From Agathobaculum sp. NTUH-O15-33 (GTDB taxonomy: Bacteria > Bacillota > Clostridia > Oscillospirales > Butyricicoccaceae): a stretch of 64,000 nt of DNA. Shown piece after piece: positions 1 to 8,529 of the stretch. The position numbers were made by a program, and so were the translations under genes. Under the pieces are notes generated by a model, which worked only from the letters and a program-made list of their open reading frames with translations, was not told where the DNA came from and did not search any database. The DNA is taken from NCBI RefSeq assembly GCF_033193315.1, contig NZ_CP136187.1, positions 2,131,001 to 2,195,000 on the forward strand, given 5' to 3'. Position 1 is the first letter of the stretch. Every line of letters begins with the position of its first letter.

Positions 1-787
1 TTCGGCGCAGCTCAAAAGCGCCATCCTGCTCGCCGGTCTTTATGCCGAGGGGCAGACCACGGTGATCGAACCCACGCCCTCGCGCGACCATACCGAGCGC
101 ATGTTCCGCGCGCTTGGCGTGGAGATCGAAACGAACGGCAACGTCATTACCTTAGACCCACCCGAGGACCTGCACGCCATCGACATCGCGGTGCCGGGCG
201 ATATCTCCTCGGCCGCGTTTTTCCTCGCCGCAGGCGCGATCGTGCCGCGCAGCGAGCTGACCATCCGGAACGTCGGCGTCAACCCGACGCGCACGGGCGT
301 GATCGACGTGCTGCGCGCGATGGGCGCGGATATCACGGAATCGAACCATCTGGACGGCGCGGAGCCGGTCTGCGACCTGACGGTGCGCCATAGCGCGCTG
401 CACGGCACCGAGATCGGCGGCGCGATCATCCCCCGGCTGATCGACGAGCTGCCGGTAATCGCCGTGGCCGCCGCCTTTGCGGAGGGCACGACCGTGATTC
501 GCGACGCGGCCGAGCTGAAGGTGAAGGAATCCAACCGCATCGCGGCCATGGTGACCGAGCTTGCAAAGGCCGGCGTCGATATCGAGGAAACGGCGGACGG
601 CATGATTATCCGCGGCGGCCAGACCGTGCACGGCGCGGATTTTGCCACCTACGGCGACCATCGCATCGCCATGAGCCTCGCGGTGCTCGCGCTTGCGGCG
701 GACGGCGCGAGCCGTATCGCCGATCCCGAGGTCGTCTCCATCTCCTATCCCGGCTTTTTCGATACGCTGGACCGGCTGGGAGGTTGA
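1..787 (+). CDS. aroA: 3-phosphoshikimate 1-carboxyvinyltransferase (EPSP synthase), 5' end outside window
   Basis: Joins shikimate-3-phosphate and phosphoenolpyruvate to give EPSP, the sixth step towards chorismate, in the cytoplasm. The frame is already open at base 2 (SAQLKSAILLAGLYAEGQT), so the start lies upstream; about 261 C-terminal residues of the usual ~430 are visible. Family signatures are clear: PSRDHTERM near the left edge, VKESNRIAAM, and YGDHRIAMS near the C-terminus. The stop codon overlaps the region just before the fused aroE-aroK gene, whose ribosome-binding site lies inside the aroA 3' end, so the two are surely co-transcribed and probably translationally coupled. The call is secure; only the N-terminus is missing. 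Confidence 0.96.
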   Translation, partial: SAQLKSAILLAGLYAEGQTTVIEPTPSRDHTERMFRALGVEIETNGNVITLDPPEDLHAIDIAVPGDISSAAFFLAAGAIVPRSELTIRNVGVNPTRTGVIDVLRAMGADITESNHLDGAEPVCDLTVRHSALHGTEIGGAIIPRLIDELPVIAVAAAFAEGTTVIRDAAELKVKESNRIAAMVTELAKAGVDIEETADGMIIRGGQTVHGADFATYGDHRIAMSLAVLALAADGASRIADPEVVSISYPGFFDTLDRLGG

Positions 788-792
788 CCGCC

Positions 793-2178
793 ATGCTGCT
801 TACCATGGAAGAGTTTCGCGCCTATCAGCCAAAGCGTGAGACCTACGCCCTGTTCGGCTGGCCGCTCGGCCATACCATGAGCCCGGAGCTGCACGCTTCC
901 CTGTTCGCGGCTTCCGGGCGCGAAGCCGATTATATCGCGGTCGCCGTGCCGCCGGAGCAGCTGCAAGAGGCGTTTGATCTTGCGAGGCAAAAGCTCGGCG
1001 GTATCAACTGCACGATTCCGCACAAGAAAGCGATCATTCCCCTGCTGGACGATGTCGACACGGCCGCGCGCGACCTGCACTCGGTCAATACCGTCGCCTT
1101 CCGGGGCGGCAAGGCGATCGGCTATAATACCGATATTTTGGGCTTTGCCGAATCGCTTACGCGCGACAAAGTTTCCCTTTCGGGCAAAAAGGTGCTGCTG
1201 ATCGGCTACGGCGGCGCGGCGTCCGTGATGGCGTACCACTGCGCGCGCGAGGGCGCGGTGCTCACGATCACGGGCCGCGATCTGGAAAAGGCGCAGGTGC
1301 TGCAGCAACAGATCGTTTCCGCCGTGCCCCGCGCCAAGGTGGCGGTGTACAGCCGCCGCCATATCCCGCGCGACGTGCAGATCGTTTTAAATTCCACGCC
1401 GGTCGGCATGTTTCCCAAGGAGGAGCAGGCGCCGCTGCACTACCTGCCGCGCAAGACCGAGTATGTGTTCGACGCGATCTATAACCCGCCGGTCACGGCC
1501 ACCATGCGTCTGGCCAACCCGAAGAAAGCGAAAACGCGCGACGGGCTGTTCATGCTGGTCATGCAGGCGGCGCACGCGCAGACCATTTGGACGGGCGACG
1601 CCTTTGATCCCGCCGCGTGCGAGACCATCCTGCGCCGCTTATACGGCAAAATGGCGGTCAAGCGCCTTTCGGAAAAGCACGGCAAGCAGAACATCGTGCT
1701 GTGCGGCTTCATGGGCAGCGGTAAAACAACCATTGGGCGCAAGCTGGCAAGGCTGACCGGCCTGACCTTTATCGACGCCGATCAGTATTTAGAGGACAAG
1801 GAAGGCCGTAAAATCTCCGATATTTTCGCGGCCGAGGGCGAAGCCTACTTCCGCGACCGGGAGACCGCTTACCTCAAGGAACTGAGCCAGAAAAGCGGCA
1901 TTGTCCTTTCGCTCGGCGGCGGCGCGGTGTTGCGCGAGGAAAACGTAAGAGCGGTTAAATCAACCGGCCTTCTCATCCACCTCGACACGCCGTATTACCG
2001 CATTTTGAAAAACCTTTCCTATTCGGATTCCCGCCCGCTGATCGCGGGTCCTTCGGGCCAATCCGAGACCACGCGCCTTTACCACGCGCGCAAGGGTACC
2101 TATCACCGCGTATCCGATGTTTCGGTACGCAGCCCCAAGATTTCCGAAGTACTCGAAAAAGTTGTTAAGAGCATTTGA
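793..2178 (+). CDS. aroE-aroK: Bifunctional shikimate dehydrogenase / shikimate kinase fusion
   Basis: One 461-residue reading frame holds two shikimate-pathway enzymes. Residues ~15-290 are an NADP-dependent shikimate dehydrogenase: GWPLGHTMSPELH shikimate site, NCTIPHKKA with the catalytic Lys, GYNTD, and the nucleotide loop GYGGAA. Residues ~296-461 are shikimate kinase: Walker A GFMGSGKTT, FIDADQYLE (the DxD magnesium/shikimate region), YFRDRE, and LGGGAV. A TTG at 784 is also in frame, but the GGGAGG at 778-783 sits 9 bases before the ATG at 793, so I prefer 793. The two activities are steps 4 and 5, and the upstream aroA is step 6. The two are separate proteins in most bacteria. Confidence 0.93.
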   Translation: MLLTMEEFRAYQPKRETYALFGWPLGHTMSPELHASLFAASGREADYIAVAVPPEQLQEAFDLARQKLGGINCTIPHKKAIIPLLDDVDTAARDLHSVNTVAFRGGKAIGYNTDILGFAESLTRDKVSLSGKKVLLIGYGGAASVMAYHCAREGAVLTITGRDLEKAQVLQQQIVSAVPRAKVAVYSRRHIPRDVQIVLNSTPVGMFPKEEQAPLHYLPRKTEYVFDAIYNPPVTATMRLANPKKAKTRDGLFMLVMQAAHAQTIWTGDAFDPAACETILRRLYGKMAVKRLSEKHGKQNIVLCGFMGSGKTTIGRKLARLTGLTFIDADQYLEDKEGRKISDIFAAEGEAYFRDRETAYLKELSQKSGIVLSLGGGAVLREENVRAVKSTGLLIHLDTPYYRILKNLSYSDSRPLIAGPSGQSETTRLYHARKGTYHRVSDVSVRSPKISEVLEKVVKSI

Positions 2179-2194
2179 GAAAACGAGGAGAACC

Positions 2195-5188
2195 ATGAAA
2201 CACTTTCGCAGATCCATCCGCGCGCTGTCGCTGGCGCTCGCGCTGAGCCTAACCCTGCTGAGCACGGCGAGCGCGGCGTTCTCGAGCGGCTTTTCCTATT
2301 CCTATCCGGTCGGTGAAGGGCTGACCTACACCAGAACCGAGGGCAAGAACGCCTCCGGCCTGCAAAAAGCCAATATTCTGACCTACGAGCCGAACGGCAC
2401 GGTATCGCCGCTGATCGTTTACGCCGATGAGCAGCTATACGGCAGCAACGCCACCATCATGAACGCGGTGAAGTACTTGGAGAACCAAGGACAGCGCGTG
2501 ATCGGCGGAACGAACGCCGACTTCTTCGTCATGTCGAGCGGCATTCCGATCGGCCTTGTCATCGACGAAGGCGAGCTGATCTCCTCCGATGCGTGGCAAT
2601 ACGCCGTCGGCTTTAAGGAGGACGGCTCCGCCGTCACCGGCAGGCCGACCATGGATATGAAGATCACCGGCGCGAGCGGAACGGTCTCGGTCTCCTATTT
2701 TAATAAAACGCGCACCACGGCGGGCGCGTACCTGCTGGACCATAATTACGATGATTCCACGCATTTTTCCGCGAACGGCACCAATATCATTTTGGAGCGC
2801 GTGGACGATACGCCGGTGCAGGTAAACGGTTCGGTCAAGATGAAGGTCATCAACAAGGGCACGGGCTCCACCCCGCTCACCATTACGGAAAACCAGATGG
2901 TGCTGACCAAATCGGACGGCGCCAAGGTGCCGAGCTGGGTCGATTTCCCGGTGGGCGAGGAAGTGACGCTGAACGTATATTCGGCGGATAAATCGTGGAG
3001 CGACGTGCAGTACGCCGTGGGCGGCAAGCTGCTGGTTGAAAACGGCACGGTCACCACCTCCGGCATCGACGCGGCTTCCTCCAAAACGGCGCGCAGCGCG
3101 GTCGGCGTCAAGGCGGACGGCACGGTCGTCCTGTACGAGATCGACGGCCTGCAATCCTCGCACAGCGTCGGCCTGTCCGCGGCTGAACTGGGACAGGAGA
3201 TGATCGAGCTCGGCTGCGTCAGCGTCATCTGTCTGGATGGCGGCGGCTCGTCCGCCATGGCGCTGCGGCAACCCGGCACGAGCGAGGCCACGCTTTTGAC
3301 CAAGCCTTCGGACGGGTCGCAGCGTTCCTGCGCCAACTATATTTTCTTTGTCAATAACGCGGTGTTTGACGGCGTAACCGCGCATGCGGTGCTCTCGCCG
3401 AGCTACCGTTATTTGATGCCCGGCGCTTCCACGTATTTTGCCGTGGGCGGCGCGGATTCGGCCTACGGACCGGCGAACGCGCCGACCGATCTTGTCTATA
3501 CGGTCTCCGACTCGCTCGGCACGGTTGAAGGGCAGACCTTCACCGCCGGTATGACGACCGGCACCGCCACAATCATTGGCTCGAACGGCACCGTGGAAGG
3601 GTCCATGACTGTTTCCGTCACGGGCGACGTTAATTCCATTTCGCTGCAAAGCGACGGAAGCGAGGTCTCCTCGATCTCTTTAAAGCCCGGCAAGACCATG
3701 CAGCTGGACGGCACCGCCTATCACCAAGGCCAGAAGATGGCTTCCATCAACTCTTCCTTCACATGGTCGGTAACGGGCGGCGTGGGCACGGTGGATGAAA
3801 ACGGCCTGTTCACCGCGTCCACCAACATGGCGAGCGGCACGCTCACCTGCGCCTACGGCAACACCAAGAAAACGGTGGATGTGAACGTCGGCATGGGTGA
3901 CCCGCAGAAGGGCCAGAAGATCGCGGACTTTGAGTCCGCGCAGCCGTTTACCGCGACCGAGGGCGTGGCCCTTTCGGTTACCGAGGATTACACGCAGGTC
4001 GCGCGCGGCGAGAAATCGCTCATGGGCGTGTTTGACGGTACCCGGGTCGACACCGCGACGCTGTCCATTTCCGGCGTAAGCGTGAGCGGCATGAAATATC
4101 TATCGCTCTACGCGCGCTCCACCGGCACGGCGGAATCGCTTCTCGCGGTGTTCACCGGCGCGGACGGCGGCGAGCTCACCGCTCCCCTATCCGCTGCGAC
4201 CACCGGCTCGTGGCAGCAGCTTAGCGCGACGATCCCCGAGGGCGCGCAGACGTTTACCGGACTGCGCATGCAGCGCTCGGGCGACGGCGCGGCAAATTCC
4301 GTTCTTTACCTCGATCAGATTATTGCGACCGACCACCACGCGATCACAAACACCGACGCGCCGAAGCTTTCCGTCAATAAGACCTCGCTCACCGTATCGG
4401 GCGGCGCCGCCGCGACGATTACCGGTTCGGCGACCATGGAAAGCGGCAAATACCCGGTGCGCGCGGAAAACATCATCGTCAAGGTGGACGGCAAGGTCAA
4501 CACGGGCGCCGCCAAAATGAGCGGCTCCTCCCTGACGGTGACCACCGCCGCGCTCGCGGCCGGCACGCACACCGTGACGATCGAAGCGCAGGACGATGCG
4601 GGCAACCGCTCGCGCAAGTCGGTTACCGTGACCGCGAGCGGCGGGTCGAATCCCTTTGCCGATACGGAGGGCAATTGGGCCAAGGGCTACGCTTCCCTCC
4701 TGTATACGACCGGCGTGATGAAGGGCGAGACTGCGGGCGGCAAGAACTATTTCAATCCCGGCCGCAATCTGCGCCGCATGGAGTTCGCGGTATCGATGGC
4801 GCGCATGCTCGGCCTCGACACCTCGTACAGCGGCAAGCTGGACTTCGCGGATGACGGCGAAATTCCCTCTTGGGCGCGCGGCGCGGTATACGCCGTATCC
4901 AAGGCGGGCATCATGGGCGGCCAAAAATCGGGCGACAAGCTCTATTTCTCACCGAACGCGGATATTACCCGCGCCGAGGTCATGACTGTGATCGGCCGCA
5001 GCCTGCCGCGCGGCTACGCGGCGGCTTCCCTCGGCTATAAGGACGCTTCCTCCGTGCCCAGCTGGGCGGCCGAGCAGGTAAAAATCTGCGTTTCCGCCGG
5101 TATCATCAGCGGCTACGAGGACAACACCCTGCGGCCCAACAACAAGATCACCCGCGGCGAGATCGCCAAGGTGCTCGCGGTGCTGTAA
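2195..5188 (+). CDS. Secreted phosphodiester-glycosidase-like protein with three SLH domains
   Basis: A 997-residue exported protein. Residues 1-28 form a signal peptide (basic start, Leu/Ala-rich core, ASA cleavage site). Residues ~70-370 match the NAGPA/phosphodiester glycosidase family (PF09992), with GTNADFF and the hallmark VICLDGGGSSAM at ~344-355. Ig-like and bacterial-Ig segments follow, then a beta-sandwich that may bind sugar (~570-720). Three SLH domains (~818-997), each ending in an ITR-type motif (LRRMEF, ITRAEV, ITRGEI), should attach the protein to cell-wall polymer. The ATG at 2195 is chosen because GAGGAG lies 5 bases before it and the signal peptide begins there. It starts 16 bases after aroEK, but its job is at the cell surface; the substrate is unknown. 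Confidence 0.85.
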   Translation: MKHFRRSIRALSLALALSLTLLSTASAAFSSGFSYSYPVGEGLTYTRTEGKNASGLQKANILTYEPNGTVSPLIVYADEQLYGSNATIMNAVKYLENQGQRVIGGTNADFFVMSSGIPIGLVIDEGELISSDAWQYAVGFKEDGSAVTGRPTMDMKITGASGTVSVSYFNKTRTTAGAYLLDHNYDDSTHFSANGTNIILERVDDTPVQVNGSVKMKVINKGTGSTPLTITENQMVLTKSDGAKVPSWVDFPVGEEVTLNVYSADKSWSDVQYAVGGKLLVENGTVTTSGIDAASSKTARSAVGVKADGTVVLYEIDGLQSSHSVGLSAAELGQEMIELGCVSVICLDGGGSSAMALRQPGTSEATLLTKPSDGSQRSCANYIFFVNNAVFDGVTAHAVLSPSYRYLMPGASTYFAVGGADSAYGPANAPTDLVYTVSDSLGTVEGQTFTAGMTTGTATIIGSNGTVEGSMTVSVTGDVNSISLQSDGSEVSSISLKPGKTMQLDGTAYHQGQKMASINSSFTWSVTGGVGTVDENGLFTASTNMASGTLTCAYGNTKKTVDVNVGMGDPQKGQKIADFESAQPFTATEGVALSVTEDYTQVARGEKSLMGVFDGTRVDTATLSISGVSVSGMKYLSLYARSTGTAESLLAVFTGADGGELTAPLSAATTGSWQQLSATIPEGAQTFTGLRMQRSGDGAANSVLYLDQIIATDHHAITNTDAPKLSVNKTSLTVSGGAAATITGSATMESGKYPVRAENIIVKVDGKVNTGAAKMSGSSLTVTTAALAAGTHTVTIEAQDDAGNRSRKSVTVTASGGSNPFADTEGNWAKGYASLLYTTGVMKGETAGGKNYFNPGRNLRRMEFAVSMARMLGLDTSYSGKLDFADDGEIPSWARGAVYAVSKAGIMGGQKSGDKLYFSPNADITRAEVMTVIGRSLPRGYAAASLGYKDASSVPSWAAEQVKICVSAGIISGYEDNTLRPNNKITRGEIAKVLAVL

Positions 5189-5221
5189 ACCGGAGCAAAA
5201 TAAAGTAATATTGCATTAGAA

Positions 5222-5267
5222 AGAGCGCCCGGATACGCGGAATGTTGCGTATCCGGGCGCTCTTTTG
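5222..5267. terminator. Bidirectional intrinsic terminator between two converging SLH genes
   Basis: A perfect 17-bp stem (arms 5222-5238 and 5247-5263, GC-rich core GCGCCCGGATACGC) with an 8-base loop, followed by TTTT on the plus strand and preceded by AAAG. It lies between the stop of the plus-strand glycosidase/SLH gene (5188) and the stop of the minus-strand SLH gene (5292), so it can serve both. Confidence 0.88.
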
Positions 5268-5291
5268 TGTTTGTCTCTATGTCGGTCGCGC

Positions 5292-8102
5292 TTATTGGCC
5301 GTCTGTAACGGTCTCGATAAAACGGCGCAATACGGCGGCGGCCTCGGCGCGTGTGGCGGTACCCTGCGGGTCGAACTTACCGCCCGGCTTACCTTGCATG
5401 ATGCCTGCCCGCTGCATCTCCGTTATCGCCTGCCGCGCCCATGCGCTGATAAGCGAGGCGTCGGCGTATGCGGTTTCGTCCTGTACTGCGGAAACGGTGT
5501 AGTCCATTTTCCCGGCGTATCCATCAAGCATCACCGCGAGCTGCTCGCGTGTGACCGGCTCGTCCGGCCGGAACAGACCATCGCTCCCGCCCCGAACAAT
5601 GCCTTGAGCCGCCGCCCACCGCACCGCGTCCGTGTAGTAAGCGTTCGCGGACACATCGGCAAAAGCCTTGCCCGCGGAATCGCTTTGCGGCGAACCCGCG
5701 AGCCGGTAAAGCGCCGTCACGAACATGCCGCGCGTGATGGTTCCCTCCGGTGTGAAAACAGTCTTGCCGGTTCCAATCAATAGGCCTTGGCTTGCCACGA
5801 ACAGGATATCGTCCTCGGCCCAGTGGCCCTTGATATCGGTGAATTCCGGATAGTCTGTGATGCCGAACACGGTAAAGTGATTCGTTTGCCCCAGTACAGC
5901 CTTGGCGTTTCCGTCATATTGGGAGCCGGCCAGATGCCGCACCGTCCCGTCCGTCTCTACCCAGGCCATGCGCAGGTCGGTGCTGCGCTCTCCGCTTTGC
6001 GGGGTATAGGGCAGCGCGATGTCCACATTGCCGCCAAAGGACGAAATAAGCTTGCCGCCGCTCGTCGCGGTGAGATCGTAGGCCGGGCGGTCCCGGAGCG
6101 CTTCCGGCAGGCTTTCGGCCTTGGTCGCGTCGATGGTCACGTCGCCGGACGCGGCGTCATAAATGGTTTGCAGGGCCGCCAAATCAATGGTCAGCGAGAT
6201 TTGCGGCGTGCGGATGGAAAGGTACCGCACCCCGGCGTCCACCAGCTTGCCGTAGGCCGTCTTGGAAAGTGTCAGCGGCAGGGTGTGAAACACGGTTTTA
6301 AGTCCGGTAAGATCGATGGACACGGCGATGCCGTTCTCCTGCGCGCCGTCCTTCTTGGCCTGCGCAAGCGCTTTGTCAATGGCGTTTTGAATGTCCCGGT
6401 CGGTGATCGTCACCCGTACTTTACCAGCCTGATCCACCCGGGCGGTGGGCGTCACCTCCCCCACTGTGGGTGGGTTGGGATCGTCTGCGGTAGGCGTTCC
6501 GGTAACGGCTGACACCTTGGCGCCGCTTGTTCCCGAACTGCCGCCGGTGACCGGAGGCACATCGCGCTGATTGATCAGAATGCTGAGCTGTTTGCTCGCG
6601 GAGCCGACAGCGTTTGTAACCGTCACGGTGAAGAGGAACGTACCGCTCTCCTCCGGCATACCGGAGAGCGCGCCGGTAGCCGGGTCAAGGCGCAATCCGT
6701 TAGGCAGACGGTTTCCTTCTTCGTTGCTGACGCTCCAGTGGAGCGGCGCGCCGCCGGTTGCCGACAGCAGTGTCTGATAGCCCGCATAGAGCATGCCGCT
6801 CTTCACTTTTTGATCGGGCACCGTGGGATAGGCCGGCGGTTGTTCGGACACTTCAAACTCCGCTATGATCGCAAGCGGCTCGGTCACGGTATATGTATCG
6901 CTGGACGCAAACGGCTGGCCGTTTACCGTAAGCGAGGCCAGAGCGTATCCCTCATCCGGCGTAGCGGTGATCCTAATTTGGGCATTCGGAGCCACCAGCT
7001 TATCAGCGGCGATCGGTGCGCCGTTAATACCGATCACGGTGAGCGTTCCGCCGGCAGGGTCCGTATCATAGGTGAGCTGGATCTTCTCCAAAATCCGGAT
7101 TTTCAAATCAGTCTTTACTTGCTCCACGGTCAGCGTGCGCGTGTTTGGATCATACTGCTTCGGCAGCTCCGCCCCCGTGAGATCCGCAGCGTTCCACACA
7201 TGGATGTTCCCTTCTGTAACAGCGTATCCCTCCTGTGGCTGGAGCACAACGGTAAGCGTTCCGCCATAAGGAACTTGGGATGGCAATTCTGACGCGGACA
7301 CATGCTCCGGCAGGCTGTACGAGACTTTTAGGGAATCCGGTAATTTCTTTGTAAGCGTCCACGTTCGGAGTCCGCTTTGTGCTGCATATGACATAAAATA
7401 TCCTTCGGGCGGATCTTCCATGATAAAATCATCTTCCAGCACATAAGGACCCGTCTTGATCAGCGGCGTCGCGGTATCCCATGTCTCCCCCGCCCCAAGA
7501 GGCGCCAACTCAACCAGCCGCTCTCCGGAGGACATCGTCGATCCGTCTAGGCCGCTCAGATCGAGCGTCTGGCCATTGTGGACGCGGATTGTTCCCTGTC
7601 CAAAAAACGCATCGGTCTGAAAAGGACCGGCCACCTCAAGTATCGATCTTTGATCGATATTGATCCCGCCGGAAATCGTGCAGTTATTGACCACTAATTC
7701 AGCGCCAGCCTGAACCAAAACCGCTTTATACGTTGAGCCGCCGCCTTTTACTTGGCCGGTTCCTTTGGCGTCCAGCAACGACAAGCGGTAGTCACCCGTT
7801 ACATAGATCGCATAACTTGTATCACGCGCCAATTCATATCCGTTCAAATCCAGTGTTGCGCTATTCTTAAATACTGTAATAGAGGACTGTAATTGTACAT
7901 CTCTCAACAGTTTCACATGTCCCGTTGCAGGGTCAATTTCCGCGCTGCCAGCACCGCCCTTCTGATTGATACTGTTTAACAAAGTATTGTTTCCCGCCTG
8001 ATCCGGATCGTCCACCGCCGTTGCCTTTACCGGAAAGAAACTAAACAGCAGACATATGACGAGCAGATAAGCCGACGCTCGCTTGATTCGTTTTTGTATC
8101 AT
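5292..8102 (-). CDS. SLH-anchored surface protein with Ig-like and InlB-type repeat domains
   Basis: A 936-residue exported protein. A signal peptide (MIQKRIKRASAYLLVICLLF, then a VKATA site) is followed by a region with right-handed-repeat character (~50-220), two divergent InlB/Flg_new-type beta-grasp repeats (~275-420, for example TPDEGYALASLTVNGQPF), a putative Ig domain of the He_PIG type (~425-512, LPNGLRLDPATGALSGMP), a Gly/Ser linker, a domain of unknown role (~550-745), and three SLH domains (~754-936, ending ITRGMF, VTREQL, ATRAEA). AAGGAGG at 8111-8117 precedes the ATG. No catalytic residues stand out, so an adhesive or structural role is inferred only. It converges on the preceding SLH gene. 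Confidence 0.83.
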   Translation of the reverse strand: MIQKRIKRASAYLLVICLLFSFFPVKATAVDDPDQAGNNTLLNSINQKGGAGSAEIDPATGHVKLLRDVQLQSSITVFKNSATLDLNGYELARDTSYAIYVTGDYRLSLLDAKGTGQVKGGGSTYKAVLVQAGAELVVNNCTISGGINIDQRSILEVAGPFQTDAFFGQGTIRVHNGQTLDLSGLDGSTMSSGERLVELAPLGAGETWDTATPLIKTGPYVLEDDFIMEDPPEGYFMSYAAQSGLRTWTLTKKLPDSLKVSYSLPEHVSASELPSQVPYGGTLTVVLQPQEGYAVTEGNIHVWNAADLTGAELPKQYDPNTRTLTVEQVKTDLKIRILEKIQLTYDTDPAGGTLTVIGINGAPIAADKLVAPNAQIRITATPDEGYALASLTVNGQPFASSDTYTVTEPLAIIAEFEVSEQPPAYPTVPDQKVKSGMLYAGYQTLLSATGGAPLHWSVSNEEGNRLPNGLRLDPATGALSGMPEESGTFLFTVTVTNAVGSASKQLSILINQRDVPPVTGGSSGTSGAKVSAVTGTPTADDPNPPTVGEVTPTARVDQAGKVRVTITDRDIQNAIDKALAQAKKDGAQENGIAVSIDLTGLKTVFHTLPLTLSKTAYGKLVDAGVRYLSIRTPQISLTIDLAALQTIYDAASGDVTIDATKAESLPEALRDRPAYDLTATSGGKLISSFGGNVDIALPYTPQSGERSTDLRMAWVETDGTVRHLAGSQYDGNAKAVLGQTNHFTVFGITDYPEFTDIKGHWAEDDILFVASQGLLIGTGKTVFTPEGTITRGMFVTALYRLAGSPQSDSAGKAFADVSANAYYTDAVRWAAAQGIVRGGSDGLFRPDEPVTREQLAVMLDGYAGKMDYTVSAVQDETAYADASLISAWARQAITEMQRAGIMQGKPGGKFDPQGTATRAEAAAVLRRFIETVTDGQ

Positions 8103-8529
8103 ACTTTTATCCTCCTTCTTGTTTGTAGACGGAGGAACAGAGCCCTTTGAACAGCTCTAGAAGAGCTGTTCAAAGGGGGTATACCCCCTTGCTTCCACAT
8201 AATTACTTTTTCTTGCATTCGTACTACGGCTTCTCTACCCTCCTTCGTTCCGGAAACACCGCTTGCTCAGAAAAACATAAAGCATCGGCTGCCCGCGCAC
8301 GATGGGCATCCGATGTTTTCATAATTATATCATAACGCTTCGACCAAAAGCGCGAAAATCAAGAAAATTTGATTTTCGACGGGACATACCCCCCCGGGGC
8401 AGGGGGCCTCCTTTTCTGCGCTTTCTTATTTTGCCCCCTGCACAATCTTCTGTACGTTTGCCGATCTTATGATATAATAATGTAATTCCAAACGAACGGC
8501 CCGTAATGATCATGGATAAGGAGGCAGTG
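8103..8529. promoter_or_regulatory. Divergent control region with nested palindromes
   Basis: No gene is visible in this 427-bp stretch. It separates the minus-strand SLH gene from the plus-strand sigma-54 activator. Palindromes: arms 8143-8158 and 8162-8177 (16 bp, 3-base loop); the perfect 18-bp palindrome AAGGGGGTATACCCCCTT at 8173-8190, overlapping the first; an imperfect hairpin at about 8283-8318; and CGAAAATCAA/TTGATTTTCG (8353-8362/8369-8378). TATAAT boxes occur on the minus strand at 8324-8329 and on the plus strand at 8473-8478, each with a poor -35, so either could be a promoter for its neighbour. The roles are inferred. Confidence 0.5.

Noticed and set aside
8173..8190. GGGGGTATACCCCC palindrome as a CsoR-type copper operator
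   Set aside because: The CsoR operator has the opposite polarity (ATACCC...GGGTAT), and no copper genes are nearby.
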